From Pseudanabaena sp. UWO311 (GTDB lineage Bacteria > Cyanobacteriota > Cyanobacteriia > Pseudanabaenales > Pseudanabaenaceae): a stretch of 64,000 nucleotides of DNA. This document shows, one piece after another, positions 1-8,962 of this stretch. The notes beneath the pieces are model-generated. The model had not been told where the DNA came from, ran no database searches, and saw only the letters and a program-made list of their open reading frames with translations. Location: contig NZ_SJEE01000007.1 in assembly GCF_006937785.1 (NCBI RefSeq), forward strand, positions 1-64,000, given 5' to 3'. A program made the translations under genes and the position numbers. Positions within the stretch are counted from its first letter, which is position 1, and each line of letters begins with the position of its first letter.

Positions 1-1
1 A

Positions 2-55
2 AAAACCCCAAAATAATGGGGGGGGGGGAAGCCCGCCGCTATATTCTGGGGTTTT
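2..55. terminator. hairpin at left edge with an 11-G run
   Basis: AAAACCCC (2-9) pairs with GGGGTTTT (48-55), and an uninterrupted run of 11 G lies at 18-28. It resembles the AAAACCC...GGGTTTT hairpins found elsewhere in the window and may end a gene lying left of the window. The G run is slippage-prone, so its length is uncertain. Confidence 0.4.
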
Positions 56-111
56 ATATTTTGTGTAAGTCCCTTAGGGAACTCAAAGGAAAAAATGATC
101 CATATAAAACC

Positions 112-152
112 AAAAAAAATAGAGGCGGGCGCAGCTCGCCTCTATTTTTTTT
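112..152. terminator. long inverted repeat, terminator-like
   Basis: A 16-bp perfect stem (112-127 with 137-152) ends in an 8-T run, preceded by AAAACC. It belongs to the window-wide family of near-perfect hairpins. It lies about 160 bases before ado, so it probably ends an upstream transcript rather than acting on ado. Confidence 0.6.
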
Positions 153-314
153 GAGATCGATTATTTTATGTAAGTCCTTTAAAACTTAGATAACGTATGT
201 CTGAGCGAAGCTTCACCATAGCTTTCTGGGTTTTAATTTTATTGCATAGTCCACTTAGCATAAAATAGCAAGAGATTAACTTTTATTGAGCAGGGATATT
301 TAAAGAGGCAAAAC

Positions 315-1010
315 ATGGGGCAAACACTCGAAGCTGTAGCGATTGACTATTACACAGAAAACTATCGCGATGCCTACAGTCGAATCAATGCGATCGTCAT
401 TGAAGGTGAAGCTGAGGCGTACAGCAACTATCTCCAACTAGCGGAGCTACTGCCCGAATCTACTGAAGATTTTACCAGACTTGCGAAGATGGAGGATCGC
501 CACAAAAAAGGCTTTATTGCCTGTGGTAAGAACCTTAAGGTCACACCTGACATGGATTTTGCCGAGAAATTCTTTGCTGAACTGCATGGCAATTTTCAAA
601 AAGCATTTGCAACAGGGGATATTGTCACTTGTCTGTTGATTCAATCACTCATTATTGAGTGCTTTGCGATCGCTGCTTACAACATCTACATTCCCGTTGC
701 TGATCCTTTTGCACGCAAGATCACTGAAGGCGTGGTTAAAGACGAATACTTGCATCTTAACTTTGGTGAAGAATGGTTGCATAATCATTTTGACGACTCC
801 AAGGCAACCCTAGAGCAAGCAAATCGTCAAAACTTGCCTATCGTCTGGAAAATGCTCAACCAAGTCGAAGCCGATGCCAAAGTTCTTGGCATGGAAAAAG
901 AAGCTTTGGTTGAAGACTTCATGATTCAATATGGCGAAAGTCTAGGCAAAATCGGCTTTAATACTCGCGACATCATGAGAATGTCGGCAATGGGTTTGGT
1001 AGCTGCTTAG
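315..1010 (+). CDS. ado: aldehyde-deformylating oxygenase
   Basis: This 231-residue protein matches cyanobacterial aldehyde-deformylating oxygenase, a soluble non-haem di-iron enzyme that converts fatty aldehydes to alkanes (one carbon shorter) plus formate. All expected metal ligands are visible: E32, E60 and H63 in EDRH, E115 in IIECF, and E144 and H147 in DEYLH. The conserved Cys is at residue 70. Length is normal for the family. The start is supported by GAGG at 305-308, six bases before ATG. The partner acyl-ACP reductase follows 163 bases downstream on the same strand, the standard cyanobacterial arrangement for alkane synthesis, though the spacer is filled with heptamer repeats. Confidence 0.97.
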   Translation: MGQTLEAVAIDYYTENYRDAYSRINAIVIEGEAEAYSNYLQLAELLPESTEDFTRLAKMEDRHKKGFIACGKNLKVTPDMDFAEKFFAELHGNFQKAFATGDIVTCLLIQSLIIECFAIAAYNIYIPVADPFARKITEGVVKDEYLHLNFGEEWLHNHFDDSKATLEQANRQNLPIVWKMLNQVEADAKVLGMEKEALVEDFMIQYGESLGKIGFNTRDIMRMSAMGLVAA

Positions 1011-1013
1011 TAG

Positions 1014-1152
1014 CAATTAGCTGTTAGCTGTTAGCGTTTAGCTAATTGCCAACAGCTAATCATCTTTACAATCCTCAAAAAAGAAATAATTATTTCTAAA
1101 AATTCTAAATAAAAAAGCTAATAGCTAACCGCTAATAGCTAATTGCTAATAA
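1014..1152. repeat. heptanucleotide repeats (STRR-like) between ado and aar
   Basis: Degenerate tandem heptamers of the type TTAGCTG (about 1017-1046) face inverted heptamers AGCTAAT / CGCTAAT / TGCTAAT (about 1119-1150), so the two halves can pair. Short tandemly repeated repetitive heptamers are known from cyanobacteria. The unit copies are imperfect and no gene is present. Confidence 0.7.
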
Positions 1153-1172
1153 AAAACTGGTAACTGCAATCG

Positions 1173-2192
1173 ATGTTTGGTCTTATAGGGCATTTGACAA
1201 GTCTTGAACACGCTCAGTCTGTAGCAAGGGAATTAGGCTATCCCGAATACGCCGATCAAGGTTTGGAATTTTGGTGTAGCGCCCCGCCCCAAATCGTCGA
1301 TCGCATCAAAGTTACGAGTGCCACAGGTCAGCAGATCGAAGGGCTATATGTAGAATCTTGTTTTTTACCTGAAATGTTAGCGGGGAGTAAAATTAAAACC
1401 GCCATTCGCAAGATCCTCAACGCGATGGCGCTTGCGCAAAAAAATGATGTGGATATTACGGCTTTAGGTGGATTTTCTTCGATTATTTTTGAGAATTTTA
1501 ATCTCAGTCAGATGTCGAGCGTGCGAAATATTCAACTAGAATTTGATCGCTTTACCACGGGCAACACCCACACCGCTTACATCATTTGTCGTCAGATCGA
1601 AGAGGCAAGTCGTAAGTTTGGTATTGATCTGGCTAAAGCCACGGTGACTGTTTGCGGTGCAACTGGTGACATTGGTAGCGCTGTATGTCGTTGGCTAGAT
1701 ACACGTACCAACATCAAAGAATTATTGCTAGTTGCGCGGAATCAGGAACGCTTACAAGAATTGCAAGCCCAACTTGGACGCGGTAAGGTAATGGATATGG
1801 AGGCTGCTCTGCCGCAATCGGACATTATCGTGTGGGTGGCGAGTATGGCGAAGGGCATGGCGATCGACCCAGCCACTCTTAAGCGTCCTTGCATTCTCAT
1901 CGATGGTGGCTATCCGAAGAATATGTCTACTCTTGTTCAAGAAGATGGAATTCATGTGATTGATGGCGGTATCGTTGAGCATAGTCTTGATATTGACTGG
2001 AAGATTATGAAGATCGTGAATATGACTGCTCCTGCGCGTCAGCTTTTTGCTTGTTTTGCGGAGGCGATGCTTTTAGAGTTTGAGGGTTGGCATACTAGTT
2101 TCTCTTGGGGACGCAATCAAATCAGTATGGAGAATATGGACAAGATTGGTGAAGTCTCGATCAAACATGGATTTAGACCGCTAATCCAATAA
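1173..2192 (+). CDS. aar: long-chain acyl-ACP reductase
   Basis: This 339-residue protein is the cyanobacterial acyl-ACP reductase, which reduces fatty acyl-ACP with NADPH to the fatty aldehyde used by ADO. The N-terminal region starts [14 protein letters not shown] as in the family. A nucleotide-binding glycine motif, [10 protein letters not shown], lies mid-protein, and the thioester-forming Cys is at residue 294 (LFACFAEAM), the position known for this enzyme. Length is normal. It probably shares function, and possibly a transcript, with the upstream ado; the 163-base spacer contains heptamer repeats but no obvious terminator. Confidence 0.97.
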   Translation: MFGLIGHLTSLEHAQSVARELGYPEYADQGLEFWCSAPPQIVDRIKVTSATGQQIEGLYVESCFLPEMLAGSKIKTAIRKILNAMALAQKNDVDITALGGFSSIIFENFNLSQMSSVRNIQLEFDRFTTGNTHTAYIICRQIEEASRKFGIDLAKATVTVCGATGDIGSAVCRWLDTRTNIKELLLVARNQERLQELQAQLGRGKVMDMEAALPQSDIIVWVASMAKGMAIDPATLKRPCILIDGGYPKNMSTLVQEDGIHVIDGGIVEHSLDIDWKIMKIVNMTAPARQLFACFAEAMLLEFEGWHTSFSWGRNQISMENMDKIGEVSIKHGFRPLIQ

Positions 2193-2239
2193 AACTACCT
2201 TGTATGCACAAGGCTAACTGTCTACGTTTCGATGTATCG

Positions 2240-2323
2240 AAGCCCCCTAAATCCCCCAATTCTTGGGGGGCTTTGAAAGAATTTTATTTTCTTGTTCCCC
2301 CAGAATTGGGGGCTAGGGGGCGA
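2240..2323. repeat. intergenic CCCCCTAAATCCCCC-type repeat
   Basis: AGCCCCCTAAATCCCCCAAT at the left faces CCCCCAGAATTGGGGGCTAG at the right, so the segment can fold on itself. Repeats of this GGGGGATTTAGGGGG type are common dispersed elements in cyanobacterial genomes (recalled from general knowledge, not searched). Confidence 0.6.
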
Positions 2324-2468
2324 TTAATTCTTGACTGATCTGGGTTTTATTACTTGTGTGTACAAGGTAGAGTAATAAAAGTGGGATTGAGGGGAATCTA
2401 GACAATTCTTAAATGGTTTCTTAAATAGATTGGTTATATAGCCTTAGACACTTTTATCAAGACAAATC

Positions 2469-2523
2469 AAAACCCAAATAGTGAGAGGCGGCGCGAAGCG
2501 CCGCCTCTCACTATTTGGGTTTT
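2469..2523. terminator. perfect 26-bp hairpin with GAA triloop
   Basis: Arms 2469-2494 and 2498-2523 are exactly complementary, with GAA at 2495-2497 as the only unpaired bases. The stem begins AAAACCC and ends GGGTTTT, with a GGCGGCGC core. It is a close relative of the hairpin at 6443-6497. It lies between aar and the histidine kinase gene and can terminate aar transcription. Confidence 0.75.
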
Positions 2524-2682
2524 ATGTCCTAACACGAATGGCGACAGCTATAGCTATAACAATTTATGAAAGTGTAGCTATGATCATGTGAATCGTTATA
2601 AAATGTTTATAACAATCAAATTTCCTTGATGTGAATAACTCTAAGATAGTTTAGTTTGTATTTGAATTTCAAATTCTTGGTT

Positions 2683-2689
2683 GGAGGAG
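2683..2689 (+). promoter_or_regulatory. strong ribosome binding site pointing to ATG 2701
   Basis: GGAGGAG lies 11 bases before ATG 2701, but that ATG opens only a seven-codon frame (MNTLEHN, stop at 2722). The kinase frame begins at TTG 2711, 21 bases away. The site therefore suggests that translation was meant to start at 2701 and that a one-base shift separates it from the kinase. Confidence 0.6.
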
Positions 2690-2710
2690 AAGCAATTCTC
2701 ATGAATACTC

Positions 2711-5392
2711 TTGAACACAACTAAACCCAAACTATCTGAACTTGAGTCAGCGATTGTTCGCTACCCTTTAGTAGTTAATCCTCATACAAATGTTATTGAC
2801 GCGATCGCACTAATGGCTATTGGGCGATCGCAACTAGATACTGACCATAATAGTGACAATCAGCAAGCATTTCAGCAAGAGGTAAGGTCGAGCTGTGTCT
2901 TAGTGGTTGAGGATGATCAGGTGATCGGGATATTGACTGAGCGGGATGTGGTACGCCTGAGCGCTCTGCAACAAGACCTTGATCTCTTAGTGATGCAAGA
3001 GGTGATGAATCCCGAAATTGTTGAGATCAATCTAGAGACATTGATCAGCAACGTGCAAGAGATTTTAAATCAGCGATCGATTCATGAGTTAGTAGTACTT
3101 GGCAATCAGGATGAATTATTGGGAATTGTCACCCAAACTAGTTTTTTCAAAGCCTTAAGTCTGCTAGAAATGTCTAATTTGGCAGAGATAGAAGAAGCAA
3201 AAGCTTTGATCTCAAGTCAGCAAATAGAGCTAAAAAAACGCAATTCTCTATTAGAGGCTACCAATGAAGAATTGCTCTGTACGGTGGAGGAGCTAAGTGG
3301 TACTTCGGAAGAATTGGTTAGTCAGTATCAACAACTCAGATATGAACGGTTTCGCTACCAAAATTTATTTCAGATTGCTCCTGATGGTTATCTTGTGACA
3401 GATGCATCGGGAAAGATACTAGAGGCAAATCAATTTGTCGTAGATTTGCTGGCGATTAGTTGTGATTTTATTGTAGGGAAGCCATTCATTGTCTTTGTTG
3501 CCCCAGATCAAAGAGAGCTTTTCTATAATAAATTCAATCATGTGTGCCTCCACAACAATGCGAATTCGGCTAGCACCTCTTGGGAGATGACGCTGACCCC
3601 CCGTGAGGGAACCCCTTTTCCTGCTGAACTTACCGTAACTAAAAATATTGATCCTGAGACAAATGGGATTCAACTTTGTTGGATTATTCGCGATATAAGC
3701 GATCGCAAGCGAGTTGAACAAGAACTAAAACAACTCACTCAATTCCTAGAAGCTAAAGTCGAAGAAAGAAACCAAGAGCTTTGGCAAGTCACTTATTTAC
3801 AACGAGCCATCCTTAATGCTACTGATTACGCAATTATTTCGACTGATTTAAATGGCATCATTCAGACTTTTAATGCTGGTGCTGAAAAAATGTTGGGCTA
3901 TAGCGCTGCTGAAGTAATTGGTAAAGTCACACCAGCAATTCTGCATGAACCTCAGGAGTCAATTGATAAGGCAGTATCACTCTCAGTTGAACTGGGTTTT
4001 GATATTTCTGCCTCTGAGGTCTGCTTCGCCAAGGCGCGTCTGGGACTCACCTATGAAGATGAATGGACTTATATCCGCAAAGATGGCTCTCGATTTCCTG
4101 TGTGGGTATCTGTTACAGCCCTAAAGGATTTCAATCAGCAAATTGTGGGATTTTTAGGTGTCTCGCAAAATATTAGCGATCGCAAACTCAGTGAAGCACA
4201 ATTGCTAATCGCTAATCAAGAACTGTTGCAAGCAACTCGTCTCAAAGATGAATTCCTTGCCAACATGAGCCATGAACTCCGCACTCCACTCAATGCCATT
4301 CTCGGTATGACCGAAGGCTTAATGGAAGAAGTCTTTGGAGTTCTCAATCAACAACAGAAGAATAGCTTGCAGATAGTCGAAAAGAGTGGCAATCATTTGC
4401 TGGAGCTAATTAATGACATTCTCAATCTCGCCAAAATTGAAGCTGGTCAATTAACCTTAGACTGCGCAGTTGCTAGCGTTAATCAAATTTGTCAGGCTAG
4501 CGTCATGTTTGTCAGAAATCAAGCCATGAAAAAGCAGATCAAACTGGAAATGCATGTGCCTTCAGATATACCCTATATAGAAGTAGATGAGCGTCGCATT
4601 CGTCAAGTCCTAATTAATCTGCTCAATAATGCTGTGAAATTTACGCCAGAGGGCGGCAGCATTACCCTAGAAGTAACACTAGAGAGCATGATTGATGTTC
4701 TCAAAGACAGCATATCTACACAATGGGTAAAGTTTGCTGTCATCGATACAGGCATCGGCATCGACCGCCAAGACCTAAAGAAACTATTTCAACCCTTTAT
4801 CCAAATAGATAGCGCCCTCAATCGTCAATACGATGGTACAGGCTTAGGTTTAGCCTTAGTCAAACGCATTGTCGAACTCCATAATGGACGAGTTAGCGTC
4901 ACTAGTGAAGTGGGTGTAGGCAGTCGCTTTGAGATCGCACTTCCCTGCATAGAAATAACATCTCAAATCCCGCAGGAAGTGCCCACCCCATCCTCTTCAG
5001 CTTCCATTGAACATGTTGGCAGTACTAGCGAATCACCCCTGATCCTGTTAGCCGAAGACAACGAAGCTAATATCATGACCATTGTCAGTTATCTTGAGGT
5101 GAAGGGCTTTCGGATTGCCGTCGCTAACGATGGACAGGAAGCGATCGCACTGGTGCGATCGAAAAATCCAGACTTAGTACTAATGGATATCCAAATGCCG
5201 AAGATGGATGGACTAGAAGCAATAGAATGGATTCGCAACAATCATTCTACCGATTTACCGATAATTGCTCTTACGGCTTTGGCAATGACAGGCGATCGCG
5301 AAAAATGTTTGGCAGCAGGAGCTAATGATTATTTGAGTAAACCGATTAAGCTAAAGCAACTCGAAGCTGTCATTCAACAGTTCTTAGAATAA
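2711..5392 (+). CDS. hybrid sensor histidine kinase (CBS-PAS-PAS-HisKA-HATPase-REC)
   Basis: A soluble-looking 893-residue hybrid kinase with no membrane segment. In order: a CBS pair (about 14-160), a coiled coil (about 165-215), two PAS domains with PAC segments (about 218-330 and 365-490), a HisKA domain with the phospho-accepting His at 521 (ANMSHELRTPLN), a HATPase domain (N box INLLNNAVKFTPEGG, then DTGIGI and GTGLGLALV), and a C-terminal receiver with phospho-acceptor Asp 826 (LMDIQMPKMDG). CBS domains usually bind adenosine nucleotides, so energy or redox sensing is a reasonable inference. The given start is TTG, because an in-frame TGA sits at 2702. A better-placed ATG at 2701 is one base out of frame, so a small indel or slippage at 2701-2713 is likely. 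Confidence 0.9.
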   Translation: MNTTKPKLSELESAIVRYPLVVNPHTNVIDAIALMAIGRSQLDTDHNSDNQQAFQQEVRSSCVLVVEDDQVIGILTERDVVRLSALQQDLDLLVMQEVMNPEIVEINLETLISNVQEILNQRSIHELVVLGNQDELLGIVTQTSFFKALSLLEMSNLAEIEEAKALISSQQIELKKRNSLLEATNEELLCTVEELSGTSEELVSQYQQLRYERFRYQNLFQIAPDGYLVTDASGKILEANQFVVDLLAISCDFIVGKPFIVFVAPDQRELFYNKFNHVCLHNNANSASTSWEMTLTPREGTPFPAELTVTKNIDPETNGIQLCWIIRDISDRKRVEQELKQLTQFLEAKVEERNQELWQVTYLQRAILNATDYAIISTDLNGIIQTFNAGAEKMLGYSAAEVIGKVTPAILHEPQESIDKAVSLSVELGFDISASEVCFAKARLGLTYEDEWTYIRKDGSRFPVWVSVTALKDFNQQIVGFLGVSQNISDRKLSEAQLLIANQELLQATRLKDEFLANMSHELRTPLNAILGMTEGLMEEVFGVLNQQQKNSLQIVEKSGNHLLELINDILNLAKIEAGQLTLDCAVASVNQICQASVMFVRNQAMKKQIKLEMHVPSDIPYIEVDERRIRQVLINLLNNAVKFTPEGGSITLEVTLESMIDVLKDSISTQWVKFAVIDTGIGIDRQDLKKLFQPFIQIDSALNRQYDGTGLGLALVKRIVELHNGRVSVTSEVGVGSRFEIALPCIEITSQIPQEVPTPSSSASIEHVGSTSESPLILLAEDNEANIMTIVSYLEVKGFRIAVANDGQEAIALVRSKNPDLVLMDIQMPKMDGLEAIEWIRNNHSTDLPIIALTALAMTGDREKCLAAGANDYLSKPIKLKQLEAVIQQFLE

Positions 5393-5431
5393 TTTTTGTA
5401 GAAGTGTTGCTTTTTAACACTTCTACAAAAA
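5393..5431 (+). terminator. terminator after the histidine kinase
   Basis: A 16-bp perfect stem (5393-5408 with 5416-5431) around a 7-base loop, starting at the kinase stop codon. The stem has A/T ends typical of intrinsic terminators. Confidence 0.75.
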
Positions 5432-5505
5432 TTAGAGCGTGTATGAGTGCAAGGCGCTATGATATTGTTTTTTTTGCCGCCAGATATTGATTAACGGTTA
5501 ACAAG

Positions 5506-6426
5506 ATGATGTTTAAACTAACTCAACTAAGTTCCATTACTAAAGTTTTTGCTTCCATTGCGATCGCGATCGCAATGAATGTTGCATATGCTCCAATTTC
5601 TAACCATCTCAGATCTGATGCGATCGCCGCCGAAAATCCTCCTGTTTCTGCGGAAACAAAACAGTTGATTGATCGCTTAACTGGTCAATGGCAAATAGCA
5701 TCCCCTTTCAACACCAATGATATATTTACCTTTATCTTCTCTGCTGATGGCAAACTATATATAGTCATCCCAAGCCAAAAGACAGCATATGCATTGGAAT
5801 ATCAAGTTAATACGGCTGATGGACAGACATACTTAGATGTTTTGCAGGGTGGTTTTGCTTCCAGAACAACCGTTGGTTTTAGTCAAAAAGGTCAGCTAAT
5901 TTTGCAGCAGTTAGTCATCCCAGCCGCGTTCCAGTCTTCTGGCAATCTTCTTGGAGGCTTTCTTTTAACTAATGCTCTATTTCTCAATCGCATTTCTAAC
6001 GATACTAATTTGCCAAAAGACGTTGAGGTTACTACTCCTCAATCTGGCGCAATTCCAGCTAGACAGAGCGAAGCGAAAACTTATATTGGTTCTATGAATC
6101 GTGCGCAGCAAGCTTTCTTTCTGGAAAAAAATTACTTTGCAGGTAACCTTGCAGTACTAGCAATTGGCATCCCATCTGAAACTGAAAACTACAAGTATCA
6201 AGTGATGGTTTTAGATAGTACTAAGGCTGTTCAGAATATTGCGATCGCTAAGGGTGAAGAATTGAAGTCATATACAGGATTGGTATATCTTGCCAAAATG
6301 CCTGACTCTCAGGAACCATACACACTCACCCTAATCTGTGAGAGCCTGAAGCCTACTCCTCAGATGCCTCCCAAATTTATCATTCAACCTGAACCAGAAT
6401 GTCCATCTGGATATATACCAATATAA
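5506..6426 (+). CDS. secreted protein with Pilin_GH-like domain
   Basis: A 306-residue protein with an N-terminal signal sequence (about residues 1-35, hydrophobic ASIAIAIAMNVAYA). The C-terminal half (from about 190, EAKTYIGSMNRAQQAFFLEK) resembles the 'type IV pilin-like G and H, putative' domain of cyanobacterial pilin-like proteins. The typical type III prepilin leader (G followed by FTLIE) is absent, so it is probably exported by Sec and is not a pilus subunit. The N-terminal half resembles nothing I recognise. The final PEPECPSGYIPI tail is low-complexity. It stands alone between two hairpins. Function unknown. Confidence 0.7.
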   Translation: MMFKLTQLSSITKVFASIAIAIAMNVAYAPISNHLRSDAIAAENPPVSAETKQLIDRLTGQWQIASPFNTNDIFTFIFSADGKLYIVIPSQKTAYALEYQVNTADGQTYLDVLQGGFASRTTVGFSQKGQLILQQLVIPAAFQSSGNLLGGFLLTNALFLNRISNDTNLPKDVEVTTPQSGAIPARQSEAKTYIGSMNRAQQAFFLEKNYFAGNLAVLAIGIPSETENYKYQVMVLDSTKAVQNIAIAKGEELKSYTGLVYLAKMPDSQEPYTLTLICESLKPTPQMPPKFIIQPEPECPSGYIPI

Positions 6427-6442
6427 GGTTTGCTTAGGACAT

Positions 6443-6497
6443 AAAACCCAAATAAGTGAAGGCGGCACGAAGTGCCGCCTTCACTTATTTGGGTTTT
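6443..6497. terminator. perfect 26-bp hairpin with GAA triloop
   Basis: Arms 6443-6468 and 6472-6497 are exactly complementary around GAA. Homologous to 2469-2523 (same AAAACCCAAATA start, GGCGGC core), with differences matched on both arms. The preceding sequence GCTTAGGACAT is also shared in inverted sense with the flank of the 2469 copy. Confidence 0.75.
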
Positions 6498-6506
6498 GAA
6501 TCGCCA

Positions 6507-6545
6507 CAAGACAAAAGGTAGTGCATTGCACTACCTTTTGTCTTG
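6507..6545. terminator. second hairpin, AAGGTAGTGCA core
   Basis: A nearly perfect palindrome (19-base arms, one central base) directly after the 6443 hairpin. It may be a back-up terminator or a separate small repeat. Confidence 0.5.
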
Positions 6546-6613
6546 CGAACCAGAATCAGGGCGATCGCTATAGTAAATTTATTAAGCTGATAAAGTTTTG
6601 ATAAATTGCAAAT

Positions 6614-7504
6614 ATGACTCAAAAGATTGCATTTCTTGGTTTGGGCGTAATGGGTGGGGCAATGGCTGCCAACTTAGTCAAACGTGGATATTCAGTACTA
6701 GGTTGGAATCGCACTAAAGATCGCCCCACGATCGCTACATTTACGAGTGTAGGCGGCACATTAGCTGACTCCTTAGAAGATGCAGTCAAAGAAGCAGATG
6801 TAGTGTTCTCCTGTCTAGGTGATGTCCCAGATGTCACGGAAGTACTCATCGGAGATCATGGGGCTATGCACTTTGCCAGAGCCAATTCCCTATTTATTGA
6901 TACCAGCACCATCGGCAGTGATGCTGCTAAGAACCTTGGGAATGCGTTAATGCATGACGGGTTACGATTCTTGGATGCGCCAGTTTCGGGTGGCGATGTG
7001 GGTGCACGTAATGGCACATTAACATTTATGGTTGGTGGCAATCCCGAAGATTTACAGGAGTGTTTATACCTGTTTGAGGCGATGGGTAGCAATATTAAAC
7101 ATTGCGGCGCGATCGGTAGCGGTCAAGCGGTCAAGCTCTGCAATCAAACTCTAGTGTCAGTCTATATGCTGGCTCTTTGCGAAACCATGCAATTTGCTGA
7201 AAAAATGGGCATTGATCCGCGATTAATCGTCGATGTTTGTGGCAGTGGGGCAGCAGGGTCTTGGGCTTTAACAAATCTTGGTATGAAAGTTGCGACTGGG
7301 GATTATCAGCCAGGATTTGCAATTAAACATATGCTCAAGGACTTAAGGCTTGTACAAGAAATTAGCGATCGCCAAGATTTAGATTTTCCTGTAGATCTAC
7401 CTGCGATCGCCCTAGCTATGCAAAATTTCCAAAAAGTGAGTCAACTCGATGACGGGCAAGGGGCAGAACAAGGCACGCAGGCGATGATCCGTGCTTATCA
7501 ATAA
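6614..7504 (+). CDS. NAD(P)-dependent beta-hydroxyacid dehydrogenase
   Basis: A 296-residue member of the 3-hydroxyisobutyrate dehydrogenase / glyoxylate-succinic semialdehyde reductase family. The Rossmann motif FLGLGVMGGAMA is at the N terminus, followed by NRT, which suggests NADPH preference because Arg follows the second strand. The substrate-binding motif DAPVSGGDVGA is at about 120, and the catalytic-Lys segment GSGQAVKLCNQ at about 165-175. Length is normal. The likely physiological reaction is reduction of glyoxylate or succinic semialdehyde, which cannot be fixed from sequence alone. Its stop codon abuts an inverted-repeat element. Confidence 0.88.
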   Translation: MTQKIAFLGLGVMGGAMAANLVKRGYSVLGWNRTKDRPTIATFTSVGGTLADSLEDAVKEADVVFSCLGDVPDVTEVLIGDHGAMHFARANSLFIDTSTIGSDAAKNLGNALMHDGLRFLDAPVSGGDVGARNGTLTFMVGGNPEDLQECLYLFEAMGSNIKHCGAIGSGQAVKLCNQTLVSVYMLALCETMQFAEKMGIDPRLIVDVCGSGAAGSWALTNLGMKVATGDYQPGFAIKHMLKDLRLVQEISDRQDLDFPVDLPAIALAMQNFQKVSQLDDGQGAEQGTQAMIRAYQ

Positions 7505-7618
7505 TCAGTCTGAATCACGGATTTGACGGATTATAAGATTTCGCGGATTTTGATGATGCTGTGCCAAGAAAAAATCTGTGTCATCCTTTAATCCTCGTAA
7601 TCCGTGATTCAGACTGAT
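7504..7618. repeat. 115-base element with 20-bp terminal inverted repeats
   Basis: ATCAGTCTGAATCACGGATT (7504-7523) and its exact reverse complement (7599-7618) bound an AT-rich centre that contains further GCGGATTTTGATGATG-like sequence. Elements with GTCTGAATCACGGATT ends are widespread small repeats in many bacteria. It starts at the last base of the preceding stop codon. Confidence 0.7.
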
Positions 7619-7731
7619 GGGATTTTTGGGTTTAAATCGTAAATTGTTAAAAATCTATCAAACTCTAGCAAGTATGCTTTGATACAATGCGATGCTAATC
7701 CCATAAAGATGCCTCCGCTCCTCCAGAAAAA

Positions 7732-8901
7732 ATGCAACTGGCAAAAAGACTTCGTAATATTCAGCCTTCCTTAACTCTAGCGATCGACGCAAAAGCTAAG
7801 GCGATGAAGGCTAGTGGAATTGATATTTGTAGCTTTAGTGCTGGCGAACCAGACTTTGATACACCCGACCATATCAAAGCTGCTGCCAAACTCGCCCTCG
7901 ATCTAGGTAAGACTCGCTATACTGCCGCCGCAGGTATCCCTGAGCTGAAACAAGCAATCGCTGCTAAGCTCCTGCGTGACAATAACGTAACCTACAAGCC
8001 CGAACAAATCATCGTCACTAATGGTGGTAAGCACTCGCTGTATAACCTGATGATGGCGATCCTTGACGAGGGGGATGAAGTAATTATTCCTGCGCCGTTT
8101 TGGGTGAGCTACCCTGAAATGGCAAAGCTTGCTGAGGCGACACCAGTATTTGTGATTACAACTGAAGAAACTTGCTACAAAATCACTCCTGAGCAATTAG
8201 AAGCTGCCATCACACCCAAAACCAAGCTATTTGTTCTCAATTCGCCTTCTAATCCCACAGGCATGGTGTACTCACCTACGGAAATCAAAGCTCTGGCTGA
8301 AGTACTAGATCGACATCCCCATGTTTACATCGTCTCCGACGAGATTTACGAAAAGATTCTTTACGATGGGGCAACTCATCTCAGTATCGCGGCGGTGAGT
8401 CAGTCGATGTATGATCGCACTTTAATCAGTAGCGGTTTTGCTAAGGCTTATTCGATGACTGGTTGGCGAGTTGGCTATTTGGCTGGAGCAGCTGAGATTA
8501 TCAAAGCGACTACAATGATCCAAGGACATAGCACCTCAAATATTTGTACCTTTGCTCAGTATGGTGCGGTTACAGCGCTTAATGATTCTCAAGACTGCGT
8601 CGAAGTGATGCGCAAAGCTTTTGCAGAACGTCGCGATGTTATGTATGACTTATTAACTTCTATTTCTGGACTTACCTGTCCTAAGCCTGATGGAGCCTTC
8701 TATCTCTTCCCTAGCATCAAAGCTTTTGGTCTTCCTTCTCTAGAATTTTGCGACAAATTACTAGAGGAGCAGAAAGTTGCTGTAATTCCAGGGATTGCTT
8801 TTGGTCTAGATAATTGTATTCGTCTTTCCTATGCTACGGATTTAGGAACGATTCGCGAAGGGTGCGATCGCATTCGTCAATTTGTCGAGAAACATTTCTA
8901 A
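7732..8901 (+). CDS. aspC: PLP-dependent aminotransferase, aspartate type
   Basis: A 389-residue fold-type I aminotransferase of subgroup I-gamma. Seen: substrate/PLP region DFDTPDHI (about 44), [21 protein letters not shown] with the conserved [16 protein letters not shown], and [13 protein letters not shown] with PLP-binding Lys 238. The Arg of the carboxylate-binding motif lies near the C terminus (CIRLSYA). It most probably converts aspartate and 2-oxoglutarate to oxaloacetate and glutamate, or acts on prephenate as some close relatives do. A hairpin follows at once, so it is probably monocistronic. Confidence 0.9.
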   Translation: MQLAKRLRNIQPSLTLAIDAKAKAMKASGIDICSFSAGEPDFDTPDHIKAAAKLALDLGKTRYTAAAGIPELKQAIAAKLLRDNNVTYKPEQIIVTNGGKHSLYNLMMAILDEGDEVIIPAPFWVSYPEMAKLAEATPVFVITTEETCYKITPEQLEAAITPKTKLFVLNSPSNPTGMVYSPTEIKALAEVLDRHPHVYIVSDEIYEKILYDGATHLSIAAVSQSMYDRTLISSGFAKAYSMTGWRVGYLAGAAEIIKATTMIQGHSTSNICTFAQYGAVTALNDSQDCVEVMRKAFAERRDVMYDLLTSISGLTCPKPDGAFYLFPSIKAFGLPSLEFCDKLLEEQKVAVIPGIAFGLDNCIRLSYATDLGTIREGCDRIRQFVEKHF

Positions 8902-8915
8902 TTTCTTAAATGAAC

Positions 8916-8946
8916 AGAAAAGGCGGCGCATTGCGCCGCCTTTTCT
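8916..8946 (+). terminator. terminator after the aminotransferase
   Basis: AGAAAAGGCGGCGCA pairs with TTGCGCCGCCTTTTCT. The strong GC core and T-rich 3' arm fit intrinsic termination. It lies inside the open frame that extends the SGNH gene upstream, which argues for the downstream start of that gene. Confidence 0.75.
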
Positions 8947-8962
8947 ATTGGTTTCCTTAATT

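Noticed and set aside
1014-1152. Possible CRISPR-like array
   Set aside because: Units are only seven bases and have no spacers.
8882-8962. N-terminal extension of the SGNH hydrolase gene
   Set aside because: It would pass through the aminotransferase terminator; ATG 8963 gives a normal signal anchor.
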